Shown: piece by piece, positions 54,370 to 64,000 of the stretch
Numbering within the stretch: the first letter of the stretch is position 1
Layout of the letters: every line of letters starts with the position of its first letter
Source: Hippopus hippopus
Lineage: Eukaryota > Mollusca > Bivalvia > Cardiida > Cardiidae
Assembly: GCA_946811185.2 (NCBI GenBank)
Contig: OX328099.1
Coordinates: 36,505,299-36,569,298 of the forward strand
Direction of reading: 5' to 3'
Length of the DNA stretch: 64,000 nucleotides
Made by a program: the position numbers and the translations under genes
Notes under the pieces: model-generated
The model's database searches: none
What the model was told of the DNA's origin: nothing
What the model saw: the letters and a program-made list of their open reading frames with translations, nothing else

Positions 54370-54602
54370 TATGGAATATCGTGCCTCTCATCCTTAGGGC
54401 GAGACACGAGAATCGGGCGAGACCCCATATTCCGACGAGACACTACGCGAGATATGATATTGTAACACGAGATCTCTCACTGTCGCAGTATCCCATACCA
54501 CGCGATCCCTTACCGTGAGATTTCGCGGTAGAATATCATGTCTAGCTTCGTTTTTCGCCGGAATCTCGCGTCTCTCTTCGTTACGAGGCCCGATATTCCA
54601 TA
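54370..54602. mobile_element. Foldback of ~233 bp
   Basis: tatggaatatcgtgcctctc and gaggcccgatattccata are inverted ends. The interior is rich in cgagac / ctcgcg blocks (gagacac, cgagatctctc, gagatttcgcg) that fold on each other. Confidence 0.65.
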
Positions 54603-54775
54603 ATTATGGCATTGCCCGGATTCTTTTGGAACTCATGCACGTTGTAAGTGCTTTTTCAATGGCGGATCTGAGAGCAGCAATTCTCGGAAAATGGCGATAT
54701 TGTTTTTCCATATTTCTAATGGAAACAAAATACGTGTGGGAAGGTCTACTCATTTTCTTCCTCGGATCATTTAGG

Positions 54776-54935
54776 GGCCTGCGTGGCCGAGTGATTAAGG
54801 TCGCTGACTTCAAAAAACCACTTGCCTCTAACCGCTGTAGGTTCGATCCTCACTCGGGCCATCGAACTCTTTCATGCGAGGAAGCCCATCCAGGGTCCAA
54901 ATGCGAAATGATAAGAAAAATGAACTATTCTATAA
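54776..54935 (+). repeat. tRNA(Leu/Ser)-like SINE head
   Basis: gcgtggccgagtgattaagg (box A-like, as in tRNAs with a long variable arm) and taggttcgatcctcactcgg (box B-like), followed by tgcgaggaagcccatccagg. It is cut off before the SINE tail. Confidence 0.7.
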
Positions 54936-55214
54936 AACTAGCATGATAATATACAGAATATGAAGGACTGGCAGCGACTGACAGCGGCTTCTTAATCGTG
55001 TAGGCTTCAAGTGAAGACACTATTCGATTAAGTGATTTTTAATACATCTCTAAGTAGGTCTGTTATCGCAGATAATTTTCAGGTTGTAAATGTGAACAGA
55101 CAGACGGACAGAGAGACAGACAGGCAACTAATTTCTATTCCCGCCTTTTCGGACAACTACAACGTACTAAGCAGAAACAGTTTTCCTTTTAAGTAGAATT
55201 TTAGTATAGACAGA

Positions 55215-55372
55215 ATGTGAGACAAATGTGCTTCGAGTGTCCTTCCTATTGTGTGTCAAACACATCTGTCTCGTTTCCAATTTGTAGCAAATATGAATGT
55301 TTACGAGCACATCGGTCACACCTCGTAAGACAAATGTGCTCCAAGACAAATGTGCTCCTACAGTGCTCTCTA
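55215..55372. repeat. Second gagcacatttgtctc motif cluster
   Basis: Copies include gagacaaatgtgcttcgag, aagacaaatgtgctcc and aagacaaatgtgctcctaca, plus degenerate ones (cacatctgtctcg, gagcacatcggtcaca). The same motif occurs at 53.96-54.13 kb. Confidence 0.6.
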
Positions 55373-56045
55373 GAGGCCACATTATTTGTCCAATACTCAT
55401 TCAAGTTGGTCTGCGCATTTGTATTGATAATGTTTCGGACGAGTTTGAATTTAGGTCACTTCGAGACAAAAGTAGGTCAGCGGAAATAATCATAGAAAGA
55501 CCTTGTGTTCTCTCTTGAGGTTACATTCTCATTGCAACAGTGATGGACTCTAATTTGAATTTTTATCTTGATAATATCCCAAACGAGTTACAAATCGGGT
55601 CACGTTGGGTTAAAAAGTAGGTCAATGGCGCAAATCTTAGAAAACCCTTGTGTACACTCTAGAGAACGGAATTTTAGTCCATTACTCATAAAAGTCGGAC
55701 AGAATGTTTGTTTCCGTGATATTTGGTATTATTTCGAGACGGGTCAAAGCAGGTAAAAATGTGGGTCAATCGTTCAAGTCTTTGGAAAACGTCGTGTACA
55801 TTCTAGAGGCCACATTTTCCGGGATATATTCGGGTGAAAAGGTCAGAATATGTGTCTGTATGATTTCTTAAAAGAATTCCAATAATGGTCATGTCGAGTC
55901 AAAAAGGTCACATGGCCAAATCTTTGAAAAACCTTTGTGTACACTAAGTTACTTTTTTTTTTCCTTTTTTTTTTTCAGTTTTCATGCAATTTGATCAGAA
56001 TGTTGGCCTTGATATTACTTCAAACGAGTTTGAAAGGAGGTCTTG
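55368..56045. repeat. Degenerate ~150-bp tandem repeat
   Basis: About five units, each with a form of ctctagaggccaca, ggtcagaatg, gatatttc(g)aacgagtt, aagtaggtcaatgg and aaaaccttgtgtacac. A poly-T run interrupts the last unit at about 55947-55976. Confidence 0.7.
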
Positions 56046-56047
56046 TG

Positions 56048-56235
56048 TGGTGTCCATGGTCGTCAGGTAGAGCGTTAGCCTCACAACCATAAAATCCCGA
56101 GTTCGATTCCCGGAAGCAGGTGTCCAGTTTGGGACTGTTGGCGCGAGTACTGGTGTGATTTCAAGGAAGCAGAATCAAGAGAGATTAGTGTAAATTGCAA
56201 GAACTTGTTTCTCAATCGATGTAAAATAAATATGT
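56048..56235 (+). repeat. tRNA-headed SINE, second type
   Basis: ccatggtcgtcaggtagagc and gagttcgattcccggaagca form the A- and B-box regions. The body cagtttgggactgttggcgc and aacttgtttctcaatcgatg match, in reverse, the fragment at 60995-61165. Confidence 0.72.
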
Positions 56236-56826
56236 TTAAACTTTTCCTAGGTTAGCGAACGGGACCAATAGCCCTCTAATCTAATTAATCTAAGTGCTGT
56301 AGAAAAGTGTCATTCTTATCATCGTCAGTCGACAGCATTTGAAAACATACTTGGAAAAATTTCGAACTTTTTCATCTGTGCATTAAACAAGCGATGGTTT
56401 TAATATGTCTAAGACTGGCCATATAGATGTACACTAATGGGATAACTAGAATAGCCCGCATGAAGGAAAAAATACATATACAATGTATATGAGCTAAACC
56501 ATAGCAAAATCTATCTATACTTTAGCCAATGCGTCTTGATCAAGATCTACTGAAAAAATTCCCTAAGATCTAGATCTACTTACCGAAATTTGAGATGAAA
56601 ATTATTGATCCAAAGGTGATAATTAATCCGTCACTTAAAAAGGCCATTTTTTTTTTCTAAAAATTATAATATTCCAACTATACAAACTAGATCTAGTTAG
56701 TTAACGCTAGCTTAGATCTAAAAAATGCGTATCTATTCTTGCAAAGGCTGAAGTCAACAATGCATAGCCGCGTTCAGTCTCGTTATATCACAGACTCTTA
56801 TCGATTTTGTGAGACACTCAAATCCC

Positions 56827-57055
56827 TTAACCCTTTACCACACAATGACGCCTTTTAACACCCCTGAAGAAGAGGCCTTTTGAAAACATTGTGGGAAAAG
56901 GAGAAAATGCTGGTAACCAGCATTTTCTCCTTTTCCCACAAAGTTTTCTACCCTATCAAAGAAAAGTTGCGTCATTTGAGCCACTATGAAATTGTCTTCT
57001 GCAAATGCTTTCAATTTGGATAGGTCTTAAATTTTGCCGTGTGGTAAAGGGTTAA
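56827..57055 (+). mobile_element. MITE family C copy, best preserved
   Basis: Runs from ttaaccctttaccacacaat to gtggtaaagggttaac. The central palindrome of over 50 bp, from acattgtgggaaaaggagaa through gctggtaaccagc to its complement, is nearly perfect. Confidence 0.85.
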
Positions 57056-57286
57056 CCCCATTACCACGTAACCTCAAGTTTCAACGACCTTTGGAGAGAA
57101 CTCTTAAGAAAACATTGTCGGGAAAAGGAAAAATATACTGGTAACCAACATTTTCTCCTTTTCCCACAATGTTTTCTACCATTTCAGAGAAAATTTCCTT
57201 TACTTTGATTATATTGTATTTGTCGTCTGCAAACGCTTTCAAAATGGACAAGTCCAAAATTTCGTCATTTAGTAAAGAGTTTAAAC
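57052..57286 (+). mobile_element. MITE family C copy in tandem
   Basis: It shares the gttaac junction with the copy to its left and ends tagtaaagagtttaaac. One hairpin arm has small changes (atatactggtaaccaacatt). Confidence 0.78.
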
Positions 57287-57561
57287 TGTGACAAGATAAT
57301 CACATGTTTTACTACCTTTGAGAAGAAAGCTTTAAATACATGTAGATCTACCAAATCGATATTTCTGAATGTTTTTTTGACTGATATTATTATTGTACTG
57401 AAACTACTGACAGAGTAGCGAATGTAGAACAGGCAGACTTGGTAAAGTTTAAACTTGGTTGGTCTATACAGGATTGAAGAAAAATGGTCCAACCTGGTTA
57501 TTACGTTCGATCCGTTTCGATCCAATCCAATCCGGTTATTAAGTCTGATCCGGTTCAATCT

Positions 57562-57748
57562 GGACCCGTATTCACCAACCATTATTAAGAATATTCTTTG
57601 TCTTATTCTAGATTTAGAAAGTAACGCAAGTTCTAATTGGCTAAACCATTTGGTTTAGCCAATCAGAACTTGCATTACTTTCAAATTTAGAAAATCTTGG
57701 AAAATAAGACTAAGAATGTTCTTAAAAATGGTTAGTGAATACGAACCC
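57562..57748. mobile_element. Complete family D palindrome
   Basis: Left ggacccgtattcaccaacca and right ggttagtgaatacgaaccc are inverted. The centre is ttggctaaaccatttggttt followed by agccaatcagaacttgc. Confidence 0.8.
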
Positions 57749-57778
57749 ATATTATACTCATCGCTCAAAACCATTAAT

Positions 57779-58039
57779 GAGCCGTGCTCTGGCAAAAGGA
57801 GGCTTAATGCATCTCCGTAATCCATCATACCAAGAAAGCCATCACATACTTATGGATCCATAATAGCCACTTTTTTTAACAGCCGACTCAATCATGAGGT
57901 AGACTGATCCTTTGACATGCAGAAAATCGACCAATAGCGAAAAGTTTCGGCCCAGGTCAGCCTGCGCGGACTGCGCAGGCTGACCTGGGTCGAAACTTTT
58001 CGCAGATGCATTAAGCCCCCTTTTCACAGAGCGCGGCTC
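57779..58039 (-). mobile_element. MITE family B copy (B14), nearly intact
   Basis: Ends gagccgtgctctggcaaaag and cacagagcgcggctc. The internal hairpin at about 57938-58000 is nearly perfect. It is almost identical, in reverse, to 6507-6767. Confidence 0.87.
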
Positions 58040-58635
58040 ATTTATTTGTCATAACAGGAAATACAACGAAAAAAAAATCTATTTGTCGATCTTTATTTGA
58101 AAAACAGCGAATAAAGAACACATCGATTTGATGATTTGGTGTTTGAATACTTTTTAAGTTCACTTTCCGATGAACGTTCCATCCTTTTTTCACTGTCCTA
58201 TCGGTTGGACAAGCTCGTAGCTAGACGAGATCTGCAGCACCCACGAAAACACGAGGGTGAAAAAGGCTGCGTTTGAATAATCAAACTTGATCTTGATTTG
58301 CATAGGTCACTAACTTAATTAACATACAAGATATCTTGTACCTTATCTGTGACATCTTGTTCATAAAGGGTTTTGCCAGAAATTTGCTAGCAGATGGGTT
58401 ATAACAGTGGACCATTTCAGTGTGATTACTTGCCAAACTCCAGGCATAAAAAAATCATCAGCAACCAAACAATACTTATTGGGTTAGATATATGGTAGCT
58501 AAGCTAAAATATATGGTAGCTAAGGTAAAAGTAGTCAGCGCTCCAGGGCTGAGTAACATGTGGATTCACCAGATCCTGGCACTTCCGGACCACACTCCAG
58601 TGCTTCTAATTATTGGAGAGGTCATCAGACCTCTC

Positions 58636-59145
58636 CAACAGTGGTGAGTTTAAAAGGCAGACTGCCACAGAATTTGCTGTATAAATCCATTTTTCTTGCG
58701 AAATTGTTCTGATACACAGTCTGTTTCGTCATGGTTTTGTAAATAAAGCGAAATCAAAAAAGCGAAACAGTAAATAGACATGGTTTATTTTTATATGACG
58801 AATTTCAGAAAAGATTTGTTATATTAATTTGCCAAGGTTGCAAATGACCTCTCAAATAATTGAAAATTTTCATTAAGCTAATAAATCTAAGCAGAAGAAT
58901 AAATAAGAAAAATTTCGTTAAAAAGGAGAAAGAAGACCGCTGGACAAGATCATGCGACTTGAAAAAGCGGAAAGAAGGTCAAATGACCGTCATGTAAAGC
59001 ATAAGAGGTTTCTACGCGGCGGCTTTTTTACTTGTTTGTTTACATGTACCAAAATATAATGAAATTAAAAGCTAATAAACTATTAGAAAACATTGATGCT
59101 GACCTCTCCTGGCTTCTTTTGTAAAGAAGCCAACTTGTATATACC
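58636..59145 (-). repeat. Dispersed ~0.5-kb repeat (copy 2, inverted)
   Basis: Matches 18825-19365 in reverse: cagtggtgagtttaaaaggc, tctgatacacagtctgtttc and tgctgacctctcctggcttc are shared. Confidence 0.65.
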
Positions 59146-60515
59146 AAATGTTCAGTAGTACACCTCTGATCAGCCGGATAAATATCAAGTTAATATAATA
59201 AATGATATATATAAAAAAAGACATGATGGCCATCCATTCCTCCCTCTGATGGTTGACAACATTTTTTGCTGTGATTGATAGCAATTATGACTATTTTCAA
59301 TAAAATCGCGTGTCTAAGCGTTTATATGTGATTGTAGGTGTTAGGAATATGGTTTTGGGGTATATTGAAAGTGGTTGGGTGTTTTGAACTGGTTTTGGGG
59401 TGTTTTGGAATGTTTCAACGGACCTTACATCTTCTATTTACAAAATGTGCAACTTTTCCCTAAAATAAAAGGGTTTGCTCTTATCTTTAGTATCAATTTT
59501 TGCTAGCAGGACAATATCTTAACATAATGTGCGCGACAGACAGTATATACATGTAGTATCTAACTATTACCATACATCTTCACTTGATTTCATCCATTTT
59601 TTAACTGTTTTTTCTTTATTTTATGAAACTATAATCACTCTTGTATCTTCATGCCAAATATTGCCCCTGATGGTTGCAAGGTTGCACAGATTACGGGAAA
59701 TAGAAAATGCATTTCATTCTATTGCGGCTTGCCATAGACATAACAACCACAGTTTCCGGTTTAAAGCGAAGACATATCCCTACAGTTTCTTTACCCCATA
59801 CACCTTATATTGATTTTTATCTACGTTTACACAGCTGACTAGATTATAACACCGTCAAGTTTTAACAGCGTTTGTTTACGCTCTGGCTTAGCAGGGTCTC
59901 CGAACATCAGATGTTTCTTTAAGAGATAGTGTACCCTCTTTAAAATGGAGCAATTAGAGAAGCCTCCTCTGTAACGGTACCCTATATTCTCAAATTATCG
60001 CCCCATCAACCAATTCATCTGCAGGCTTTAGTACGAGTGATCTGTTTTGCTACAAATGCTTGCATTGACTTGAAAACGAGGGTCATCTTTAGATAAAAAG
60101 TGTGGTCTCTCTCTGAGTTTATACTAGAAACATTTGTTATCTAAGGACATGATAGGGTGGGTGATCAGAGATCATACAGTATATACGAGTACTCTTACCC
60201 ATTCATCTTCGATATCCTAGACTTATAAACTAGGCCATGTCAAAACTGCGAAACGCGATTCAGATCTAGAGCTAATTCTATGACATTTAACCCTGAAGTT
60301 CAATGTTACTGTAATTGGTTTGCACAGTTTTTTAATCTGCGCGTTATTTTCACATACCCAATGACACTGAAGCATTTGTTCATTGATCTTTGAGGACCTA
60401 TTTTGCTTGAAACAGGTGATTTGTCTTCGCGTTTGACGGTTGAAACAAGAAGGTGAGATCTGAATGGTAATCAAACTGGAGTTCGTTCATATATTTTTGT
60501 TTTGTTTTAAATCTG
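59146..60515. other. No gene recognised
   Basis: A 94-codon plus-strand frame at 59529-59813 lacks motifs and splice context. Nothing else is supported. Confidence 0.35.
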
Positions 60516-60519
60516 GTTT

Positions 60520-60738
60520 TGAGCCCTCCGTGGCGCAGTGGTAAAGCGTAGGACTTGAACCCTGGATGCTTCGAGTACGAGCCTCACTATAAGCAATGAG
60601 TTTTTCGTGAAAGTGCCCGTGGGCAAGGCTTTTCTAGAGCCCCAGCCTTGTACTGGTGGAACATAGGACATATCGAAATATGTGAGCTGTCGCTTTGAAA
60701 TGACTAAAATAATGTTGAAACACCATTCAATCGATCAT
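60520..60738 (+). repeat. tRNA-headed SINE, complete
   Basis: ccctccgtggcgcagtggta (box A-like) and cttcgagtacgagcctcact (box B-like). Body tgggcaaggcttttctagag and tail tgactaaaataatgttgaaa, ending near accattcaatcgatc. Confidence 0.78.
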
Positions 60739-60991
60739 GAATCTAGAAGGAAACCAAGGTCAAATTAACATAGAAACAGAGAATGTAGAGCAAGATGACA
60801 TAATACATAATCAATGGCAAGCTGGTCTTGGTCTATGGCAGGATAAAGTTAAACCGTGACGAATCTCAAGAGAAAAAAAAACAGTCGCAGCATATTCAAT
60901 CACGATTTAACAGTTCACCACTCAATCCCGAGCTTTGACGAGAATGAGGTAAAACAGTTTAGGTTTTAACATGTTCTTATTAAACATCGGT

Positions 60992-61165
60992 TGATAAACA
61001 AGTTCTTGCAACTCATACTAAGCTCCCACGATTCAGCTTCCTAGAAACTACACCAGTGTCCGCGCCGAATGTGTGCGCCAATGAACAGTCCCAAAGTTGA
61101 CACCTGCTCCCGGGTATCGAACTCAGGACCTTATGGTCATGAGGTCGACGCCCTGACTCCCCATT
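60992..61165 (-). repeat. SINE of the second type, reversed
   Basis: caagttcttgcaactcatac, ccagtgtccgcgccgaatgt and cccgggtatcgaactcagga match the complement of 56048-56235. Confidence 0.65.
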
Positions 61166-61234
61166 TTTTCTGATGAAACAGTGCAGCAGAAGGGTTTGCT
61201 GTCAAATTTTTAAACAAGACTACTGTTGACCACT

Positions 61235-61400
61235 ACGACGTGAAGGAAGTTCGCAGTGGTGCCGAGACAATTTTCTGAGCAGCAAGAAAGGAAACACTGC
61301 AAAGACTAACTATCTAGGCTCGGGAAGAATTGCGGCCGAGCCGAGGTTCGAACTCACAACAACTAGCACTACGCAGTAATAGTACTTCGGTAACCTAGGT
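61235..61400 (-). repeat. SINE fragment with tRNA-like head
   Basis: gccgaggttcgaactcacaa (complement of box B) and ttcggtaacctagg at the head side. The body is eroded. Confidence 0.5.
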
Positions 61401-61580
61401 CAGTATTCACGAACTGTTTGTTGTATTCTTAGCTCTATTCTAAATGAAGAAAGTAACGTAATTTCTGGTCAGCTCAACTGAATGGTTTAGCCAATCAGAA
61501 ATCTTGTAACATTGAAATTCAGAAAATTCCTGAGGCTAAGACAAAGAATGTTATTTAGAATGATTGGTGATTACGTAGCA
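61399..61580. mobile_element. Family D palindrome, diverged
   Basis: ggtcagtattcacgaactg on the left and gattggtgattacgta on the right, with the centre partly rearranged (tcagctcaactgaatggttt). Confidence 0.6.
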
Positions 61581-61667
61581 AAGGCTCGGTTTCGCTGATC
61601 TGATCCCCGGTTTCCGCTGATCAAATGAACAACTATTCTTATAGACATTGATCACAACAAATTTATA

Positions 61668-63244
61668 CTCAACAGGAAAAGAAACGCATATTTTTTTAGA
61701 CAATGATAACTCCCTTAATAATGCATATTTTCAAACGAAACGACTTCTGCTTCCAGGCAATACCTCCTCCTGAACATTGGTTACATCAATGACCGAAAAA
61801 ATCAGCCAAGCGTGTCACCGTCAAAATGGCCTAATGTTTATGTGAAGTGCATATTCACACTCCCAGATTACAGATTTTGTTTTGTAAATGTTGTCACCAG
61901 TAAGAATTAGACTCCTCCGAAGGAAAAACACCTAAAACTATCAGGAAATGTGTTGTTGACGTCAGTTATGGTTCTCAAAGGAGTCCAACATAATGCAGTA
62001 GTTGGCATGCTATTGGCTGGACGGACACACGTTCAAGCTGCAGCGCATCTCGGGGTTCATCGGTGGACTTCTTCATCAGTGAACATTGGCTTTTTCATCG
62101 TTATCGAACGACGGGCATGGTTGCAGACGGGCCACGCACAGGAAGGCCGCATGTCAATACAGCAAGGCAGGACCGTAGGAATAAGTTTGGCTCATCTCAG
62201 AAACGGTTTTACAAATGCTAAGTACTGAGACCTCAAGAGCGAAATTCTCCAGGTCGACAGCGTCCAAGAGTCAGCGTGAACACTACGAAGGCATTTAGGC
62301 CAAAGTTTGTTTGGGCCACGCTGTAGATGCCTGTACGTCTGACAGCGTTTCGCGTAACGGCATCTCCAACGTCGTCGTGGCTGGGCAAGACTTCATCAAA
62401 GAAGGCAAGGACTTCAGTGGCGGCAAACAGTATTCACGGACGAGTCGATATTTTAAGTCAGCTTCTGCGACAGACGTCGGAACGTTTATTGACGACGAGA
62501 TGAAAGGTTCAGCGAAGCTTGTGTTTATCAAATTGACCATTTTGGAAGAGTTTCCACTATGGTCTGGGATGGAATTAGTCATTTTTCGGATCACACCTCT
62601 TGTTTTCATTGATGGAGGCCAAGGCACAGAGTAATGGTAGACATCCTCTATAACGTCTGACTGCTGGTCGTTACATTCAAAAAACTCTACGTCCTATTGT
62701 CTTTCCGTATTCAGTGGCTCATCCTGGTATGGTTCTTCAACACTCTACACACTGCACGTTTAACCCGGCACTTCTTAAGCCAGAGCAACATTACGGTGTT
62801 GCCATGGTCAGCCTACTCTCCAGACATGAGCTCCAATAGAACATGTGTGGGATTTTCTGGGGAAGGAAGTACGGAAGAGTCAGTGTCACAACGATGAGCA
62901 ATTGCGTAATGCCCATCAGCAGGAATGGAATGCACTACCTTTGCATTACACCAGAAGGCTAATTGGAACAATGAGGCGACGTTGCACTGCTGTTCTGCAG
63001 CCAATGATGGGCATACGAGGCACTAAAGAAGGAACTTACTCTAAGGAAAGTCAGTTGTGATAGTGCCTTAATCTGGACATGTGGCGAACAAAAATGGATA
63101 GACTTAATCGAGAATTTTTCTAAAATACTGAATGAAAATGAATTGAAGCTTAAAATTGTAGGCCTACCACTAAAATATTGAATTTTCTTATATTAATCAA
63201 TACAATTCACTTGAGAAAATATATGCGTTTCTTTTGCTGTTGAG
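61668..63244 (+). mobile_element. Full-length Tc1/mariner-type transposon, inactive
   Basis: The element is 1577 bp with inverted ends ctcaacag(g/c)aaaagaaacgc and the complement gcgtttcttttgctgttgag, flanked by TA (61666-61667 and 63245-63246). It contains a broken transposase gene in the plus orientation. Size, ends and TA duplication are those of the Tc1 branch. Confidence 0.92.
61940..63060 (+). pseudogene. Tc1-type transposase remnant (DDE family)
   Basis: The transposase cuts and rejoins DNA at the element ends; here it is broken by several frameshifts and stops. Seen in successive frames: a helix-turn-helix-like start (about 61960-62080); a GRP-type linker (acaggaaggccgcatg, about 62138); VFTDESIF at about 62430-62453, with the first catalytic Asp; a region ending LHTARLTRHFL (about 62744-62776), where the usual second Asp block is no longer present; then WSAYSPDM (about 62803-62826) and, after a one-base shift, IEHVWDFLGKE (about 62836-62868), the area of the third acidic residue. 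The C-terminal part to about 63058 stays open in one frame. Loss of the second Asp and the shifts make it non-functional. Confidence 0.9.
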
Positions 63245-63246
63245 TA

Positions 63247-64000
63247 TATATGCCCTCGTCTTATACGACTGGATCTATCGGAGGTGACGGGATAAAAAGA
63301 ATGTCCGCAGCAGGTCTGACAGTGTCGTATTGAACGAAAATGCAGATACAGTATCATAACTTTCAAATCTTACTGATTATACAATTACCTAAGAAAAACA
63401 TTATTTCCGAAACTACAAATCAACTTGCTGACTAGAAATTTGGTTTTCTTCATCAGATCTACGTAGCAGTCTGCTTTTGACTGCAAAAAAAAATGTCATT
63501 GACGTAACATGGAAAATTGTGTTTTCCTGACGCCTTGAAGTATACAATTACATGAAAAATTTTATTTCAAGTCAGTACCAGGCCGAAGCTTTGAACCCAT
63601 GAGTTCTATACCAGTTTTTTGCAAATACATCGTTTAGTGGTAAAAAAGCAAACGAAATAGGCAAATATGAGGAAGCTCGGCCCAAGCTTTAGATAAGGTC
63701 TTGATCTTGGCTCCATTTCTGGGTACGCCCCTTTTGGGTCTCCGGAAAAAATCGGGGTTACATTTCGCTCTTTCGACAAGTGTAAATATTTTTGCGTCAT
63801 GACAGATTAACAATATCATGCGCACATTCATTAAATCCCCACTTAAAATTTTACTATTTGTAACATCTATAACTCACCCGCCTGAGTATATAGCCTACAA
63901 ATAGGTCAAGGTCTGTAAAAAAGGGATGTATTTTTGTAATACATTTTACTAAGCAAGTTGTCGTATGAAATGTACCCATTTTACCTTAAACCAGCTGAAC
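63247..64000. other. No gene recognised
   Basis: Right edge of the window. Minus-strand frames at 63606-63831 have no motif. A tgaacccatgagttctata patch at 63593 might be a SINE remnant but is too short to call. Confidence 0.35.

Noticed and set aside
54370..54602. CpG-island promoter
   Set aside because: The CG-rich blocks are explained by a foldback element with inverted ends, and no gene starts next to it.
62295..62634. Overlapping 107-110 codon frames on both strands as genes
   Set aside because: The plus-strand codons belong to the broken Tc1 transposase in another frame; neither frame is a separate gene.

Overview
The window is eukaryotic nuclear DNA, most likely from a bivalve mollusc. 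It is AT-rich and has very low coding density. It holds tRNA-headed SINEs, many short palindromic MITEs, and the long degenerate 'agctcacc...ctccggccag' type repeat that I associate with bivalve genomes. The species cannot be fixed; a heterodont such as Dreissena is a guess from the repeat style. There is no bacterial operon, CRISPR array or rRNA.

Three kinds of host coding sequence can be supported. (1) An intact intronless gene on the minus strand (3229-5115) encodes a 628-residue SLC5 sodium-coupled transporter of the monocarboxylate/multivitamin branch. (2) Three separate minus-strand exons (50622-50921, 45014-45157, 41400-41636) each have good splice signals, open frames and phase 1-1 borders. 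The first is a clear immunoglobulin-like domain, so together they look like part of a cell-surface or secreted Ig-type gene running right to left, with its ends not found. (3) Weaker pieces are a possible terminal exon at 21393-21617, an unassigned open frame at 45319-45681, and a broken acidic N-terminal fragment at 412-606.

The rest is a dense, nested mobile-element landscape. Family names here are local. A: about 260 bp double-hairpin MITE, 4-bp target duplications, usually ATAT (7 copies). B: about 260 bp MITE with gagcc...ggctc ends (14 copies). C: about 230 bp palindrome with a gctggttaccagc centre and ttaacyctttacc ends (about 25 copies, clustered at 26-36 kb and 42-44 kb). D: about 185 bp palindrome. 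E: about 55 bp hairpin inside a longer element. Larger elements are: two 920-bp TTAA-flanked elements; a hAT-type MITE (8-bp duplication) present as a 136-bp form and as a 675-bp form with an expanded array of palindromic modules; a 2.3-kb foldback element holding a zinc-finger exon; a 2.5-kb long-inverted-repeat element; several smaller foldbacks; and one complete but dead Tc1-like transposon near the right edge (61668-63244).

Layout: 1-3 kb decayed fragments; 3.2-5.1 kb SLC5 gene; 6.5-20 kb MITEs and nested foldbacks; 20-41 kb MITE/SINE stacks with the expanded hAT element at 32.6-33.3 kb and the 2.5-kb element at 35.8-38.3 kb; 41.4-50.9 kb the Ig-type gene with MITE-filled introns; 51-56 kb SINEs and long degenerate repeats; 56.8-64 kb MITEs, SINEs and the Tc1 copy. 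Insertions of one family inside another occur at least eleven times, which gives a relative chronology. The most unusual structure is the 27-module palindromic array inside the 675-bp hAT-type element.
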